Origin: Nanobdellota archaeon | GTDB lineage: Archaea; Nanobdellota; Nanobdellia; Woesearchaeales; JAGLGH01 | Assembly (NCBI GenBank): GCA_023144115.1 | Contig: JAGLGH010000232.1 | Coordinates: forward strand, 1 to 6,850 | Length of the DNA: 6,850 bases | Reading direction: 5' to 3' | Shown: one piece after another, positions 5,958 through 6,850 of the stretch | How positions within the stretch are numbered: position 1 is the first letter of the stretch | Layout: every line of letters begins with the position of its first letter | Notes under the pieces: generated by a model | Database searches by the model: none | Seen by the model: the letters and a program-made list of their open reading frames with translations, nothing else | Told to the model about the DNA's origin: nothing | Translations under genes and position numbers: made by a program

Positions 5958-5964
5958 TTATAAA
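5958..5964 (-). promoter_or_regulatory. TATA box of the 153-residue protein gene, overlapping the upstream stop codon
   Basis: On the minus strand TTTATAA, centred 28 bases before ATG 5933. Its last three bases are the TAA stop codon of the 159-residue protein gene. Confidence 0.5.
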
Positions 5965-6437
5965 CCTTTATATTTTTCTCTAACATATCCTAAAGCACTA
6001 ACAATTCCAGTAAAATCCTTTGCCTCTGCTAAAGAAATAGCAATAGATCTAATTTTTTTATAAGGCATTTTATAATCATCAATAGCTTGTTTTAGGGTCT
6101 CAGTTGTAACATCTGTTTCTATAGGGTCTATTTCACGACCAAACTGCTTAATTTTAATTTGTTTCTCCAAAATTGAAGCTGGGTCTTTTCCTATAGCATA
6201 ATGCAACAAATACTTATCAAAGACTTGTGTTCGTTGAGTATCTCTATGCCAATCCATAAATAGAGAATAATTTGTTACAATACTTAGAGATTCTCCAAAA
6301 CCACTAAATAATTGTTCATTCCAAACTACATCTAGATAAGATTGAGTATCAACTGTTTTCCTAATAGATTTATATAGGTGATCTATTTGGAAATCAAGTG
6401 ATTTGATTTGTTCATTAGATAATGTTCTGCTTGTCAT
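5958..6437 (-). CDS. Unrecognised 159-residue helical protein
   Basis: I do not recognise this family. The sequence (MTSRTLSNEQIKSLDFQID at the start, SALGYVREKYKGL at the end) is predominantly helical and soluble, with no signal peptide, membrane span or obvious catalytic or metal motif. Repeated Tyr/Trp (SYLDVVWNEQLF; YSLFMDWHRD) suggests a packed helical bundle, possibly a protein-interaction role. The start at 6437 is supported by a TATA-like box 29 bases upstream and by the absence of other early Met codons. It is followed after 24 bases by the 153-residue gene; both have similar size and composition, so a pair acting together is plausible but unproven. Confidence 0.72.
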   Translation of the reverse strand: MTSRTLSNEQIKSLDFQIDHLYKSIRKTVDTQSYLDVVWNEQLFSGFGESLSIVTNYSLFMDWHRDTQRTQVFDKYLLHYAIGKDPASILEKQIKIKQFGREIDPIETDVTTETLKQAIDDYKMPYKKIRSIAISLAEAKDFTGIVSALGYVREKYKGL

Positions 6438-6462
6438 CCTAGATTAAAGAATAATAGAAATT

Positions 6463-6470
6463 ATTTAAAT
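6463..6470 (-). promoter_or_regulatory. TATA-like box of the 159-residue protein gene
   Basis: ATTTAAAT centred 29 bases upstream of ATG 6437. A single ATTGTTGT (6479-6486), the half-site of the operator-like repeats, lies 8 bases further upstream without a partner at the expected distance. Confidence 0.42.
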
Positions 6471-6632
6471 CTTTAGGAATTGTTGTTATTTAAGAGAAGT
6501 ACCATTCTTCTTATATTTCCCACCATTTTATCCAAAAAAATTTCAATTCAAATTCTTTATTTTGGAATTCCATCATAATTGGATATTTTTGATACTTTTA
6601 ATTTTATGATCTTAATTTATCATTTCATTCTT
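6471..6632. other. AT-rich intergenic stretch without a gene
   Basis: No frame in this stretch looks coding. It holds the lone ATTGTTGT at 6479, a weak inverted repeat TCCAAAA (6531-6537) / TTTTGGA (6560-6566), and the oligo-A tract listed separately. Confidence 0.5.
6534..6540 (-). terminator. Oligo-T tract downstream of the small minus-strand frame
   Basis: Seven A on the plus strand (T7 on the minus) about 93 bases after the TAA at 6633-6635 and before the promoter of the 159-residue gene. It could end transcripts from the palindromic TATA box at 6789-6796. Confidence 0.3.
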
Positions 6633-6767
6633 TTAAGAAATAGTGCTTCTTTCTTTTTTTATCTCCTTCCATCTTTGATTAAAAATAGAAGGTCTTCCGT
6701 AATACCTTGCATACAATTCAACAGCAGTGGCTTTATCGTTTCCTGAACTATTATTTATTAACTGCAA
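6633..6767 (-). CDS. Possible small 44-residue protein with TTG start, or a gene remnant
   Basis: From TTG at 6767 to TAA at 6633-6635 the frame encodes 44 residues with protein-like composition, including KATAVELYARYYGRP and FNQRWKEIKKE, which would form basic amphipathic helices. The frame stays open upstream to a stop near 6808 but contains no ATG. TTG 6767 lies 25-26 bases from the centre of the TATA box at 6789-6796, exactly the leaderless distance seen for other genes here, which is the main support for this start. I do not recognise the sequence. The alternative is the C-terminal remnant of a longer gene truncated when the neighbouring plus-strand gene arrived. Confidence 0.4.
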   Translation of the reverse strand: MQLINNSSGNDKATAVELYARYYGRPSIFNQRWKEIKKERSTIS

Positions 6768-6788
6768 AGTGGTTAAAGTGCAGGAAGA

Positions 6789-6796
6789 TTTATAAA
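6789..6796. promoter_or_regulatory. Palindromic TATA box between divergent frames
   Basis: TTTATAAA reads the same on both strands. Rightward it would start transcription near 6818, giving a leader of about 14 bases that contains a Shine-Dalgarno before ATG 6832. Leftward it would start at about 6767, the TTG of the small minus-strand frame. Confidence 0.5.
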
Positions 6797-6819
6797 GACT
6801 AACGTATTAGCATCCATTA

Positions 6820-6824
6820 AGGTG
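6820..6824 (+). promoter_or_regulatory. Shine-Dalgarno before ATG 6832
   Basis: AGGTG matches the core of the archaeal consensus GGAGGTGAT and ends 7 bases before ATG 6832. Among first genes in the window this is the only one with a ribosome site. Confidence 0.5.
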
Positions 6825-6831
6825 GTTTACA

Positions 6832-6850
6832 ATGGAAATACTTTCAGATG
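6832..6850 (+). CDS. Start of a plus-strand gene, cut by window edge
   Basis: Only six codons are visible (MEILSD). The call rests on the ordered signals in front of it: TATA box at 6789-6796, short leader, AGGTG at 6820-6824, then ATG. The product cannot be judged. Confidence 0.5.

Noticed and set aside
6479..6486. ATTGTTGT upstream of the 159-residue gene as a third regulator operator
   Set aside because: The inverted partner is missing at the 19-base spacing, and the 8-mer alone is not significant; it is kept only as a note.
6531..6566. TCCAAAA/TTTTGGA hairpin as a structured RNA or terminator
   Set aside because: The stem is seven pairs, mostly A-T, with a 22-base loop; this is expected by chance in such AT-rich DNA.

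Overview
The window reads as AT-rich archaeal DNA. Three things support this. There is a TrmB-family transcriptional regulator, a family typical of Archaea. TATA-box sequences sit about 25-30 bases upstream of several start codons that have no Shine-Dalgarno sequence (leaderless-type promoters). The few ribosome sites seen (GGAGTGAT, AGGTG) match an archaeal 16S tail. The small genome style and AT bias would fit a DPANN lineage or another AT-rich archaeon, but nothing here fixes the phylum. I saw no rRNA, tRNA, CRISPR array or transposase.

Layout, left to right. (1) 1-656, minus strand: a TrmB-like regulator whose last residues lie outside the window. (2) 657-750: a divergent promoter with two TATA boxes flanking an imperfect inverted repeat, ATTGTTGT-N11-ACAACTAT. 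(3) 751-1347, plus: an unrecognised 198-residue protein. (4) 1348-1591: a second, about 83% identical copy of the regulator's first 18 codons plus its promoter and operator. The reading frame ends after five unrelated codons, so it is a gene remnant. (5) 1592-4639, plus: a tight three-gene operon of a PAPS-type sulfotransferase, an aldo/keto reductase and a B12-binding-type radical SAM enzyme, ending at an oligo-T tract. (6) 4667-6437, minus: an alpha/beta hydrolase and two unrecognised proteins, each with its own TATA-like box. (7) 6438-6850: mostly AT-rich intergenic DNA with a small 44-codon TTG-start reading frame on the minus strand and the first six codons of a plus-strand gene. The two are divided by a palindromic TATA box.

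How it may work together (inference): the regulator's operator-like repeat occurs twice with identical geometry, in front of its own gene and the 198-residue gene, and again in front of the sulfotransferase operon. The simplest reading is a local regulon in which the TrmB-like protein controls itself, the unknown protein and a small modification pathway (reduction, radical chemistry, sulfation of an unknown acceptor). The 127-bp direct repeats around the 198-residue gene suggest that regulator and operon were once directly divergent and were separated by insertion of that gene with a duplicated control region.
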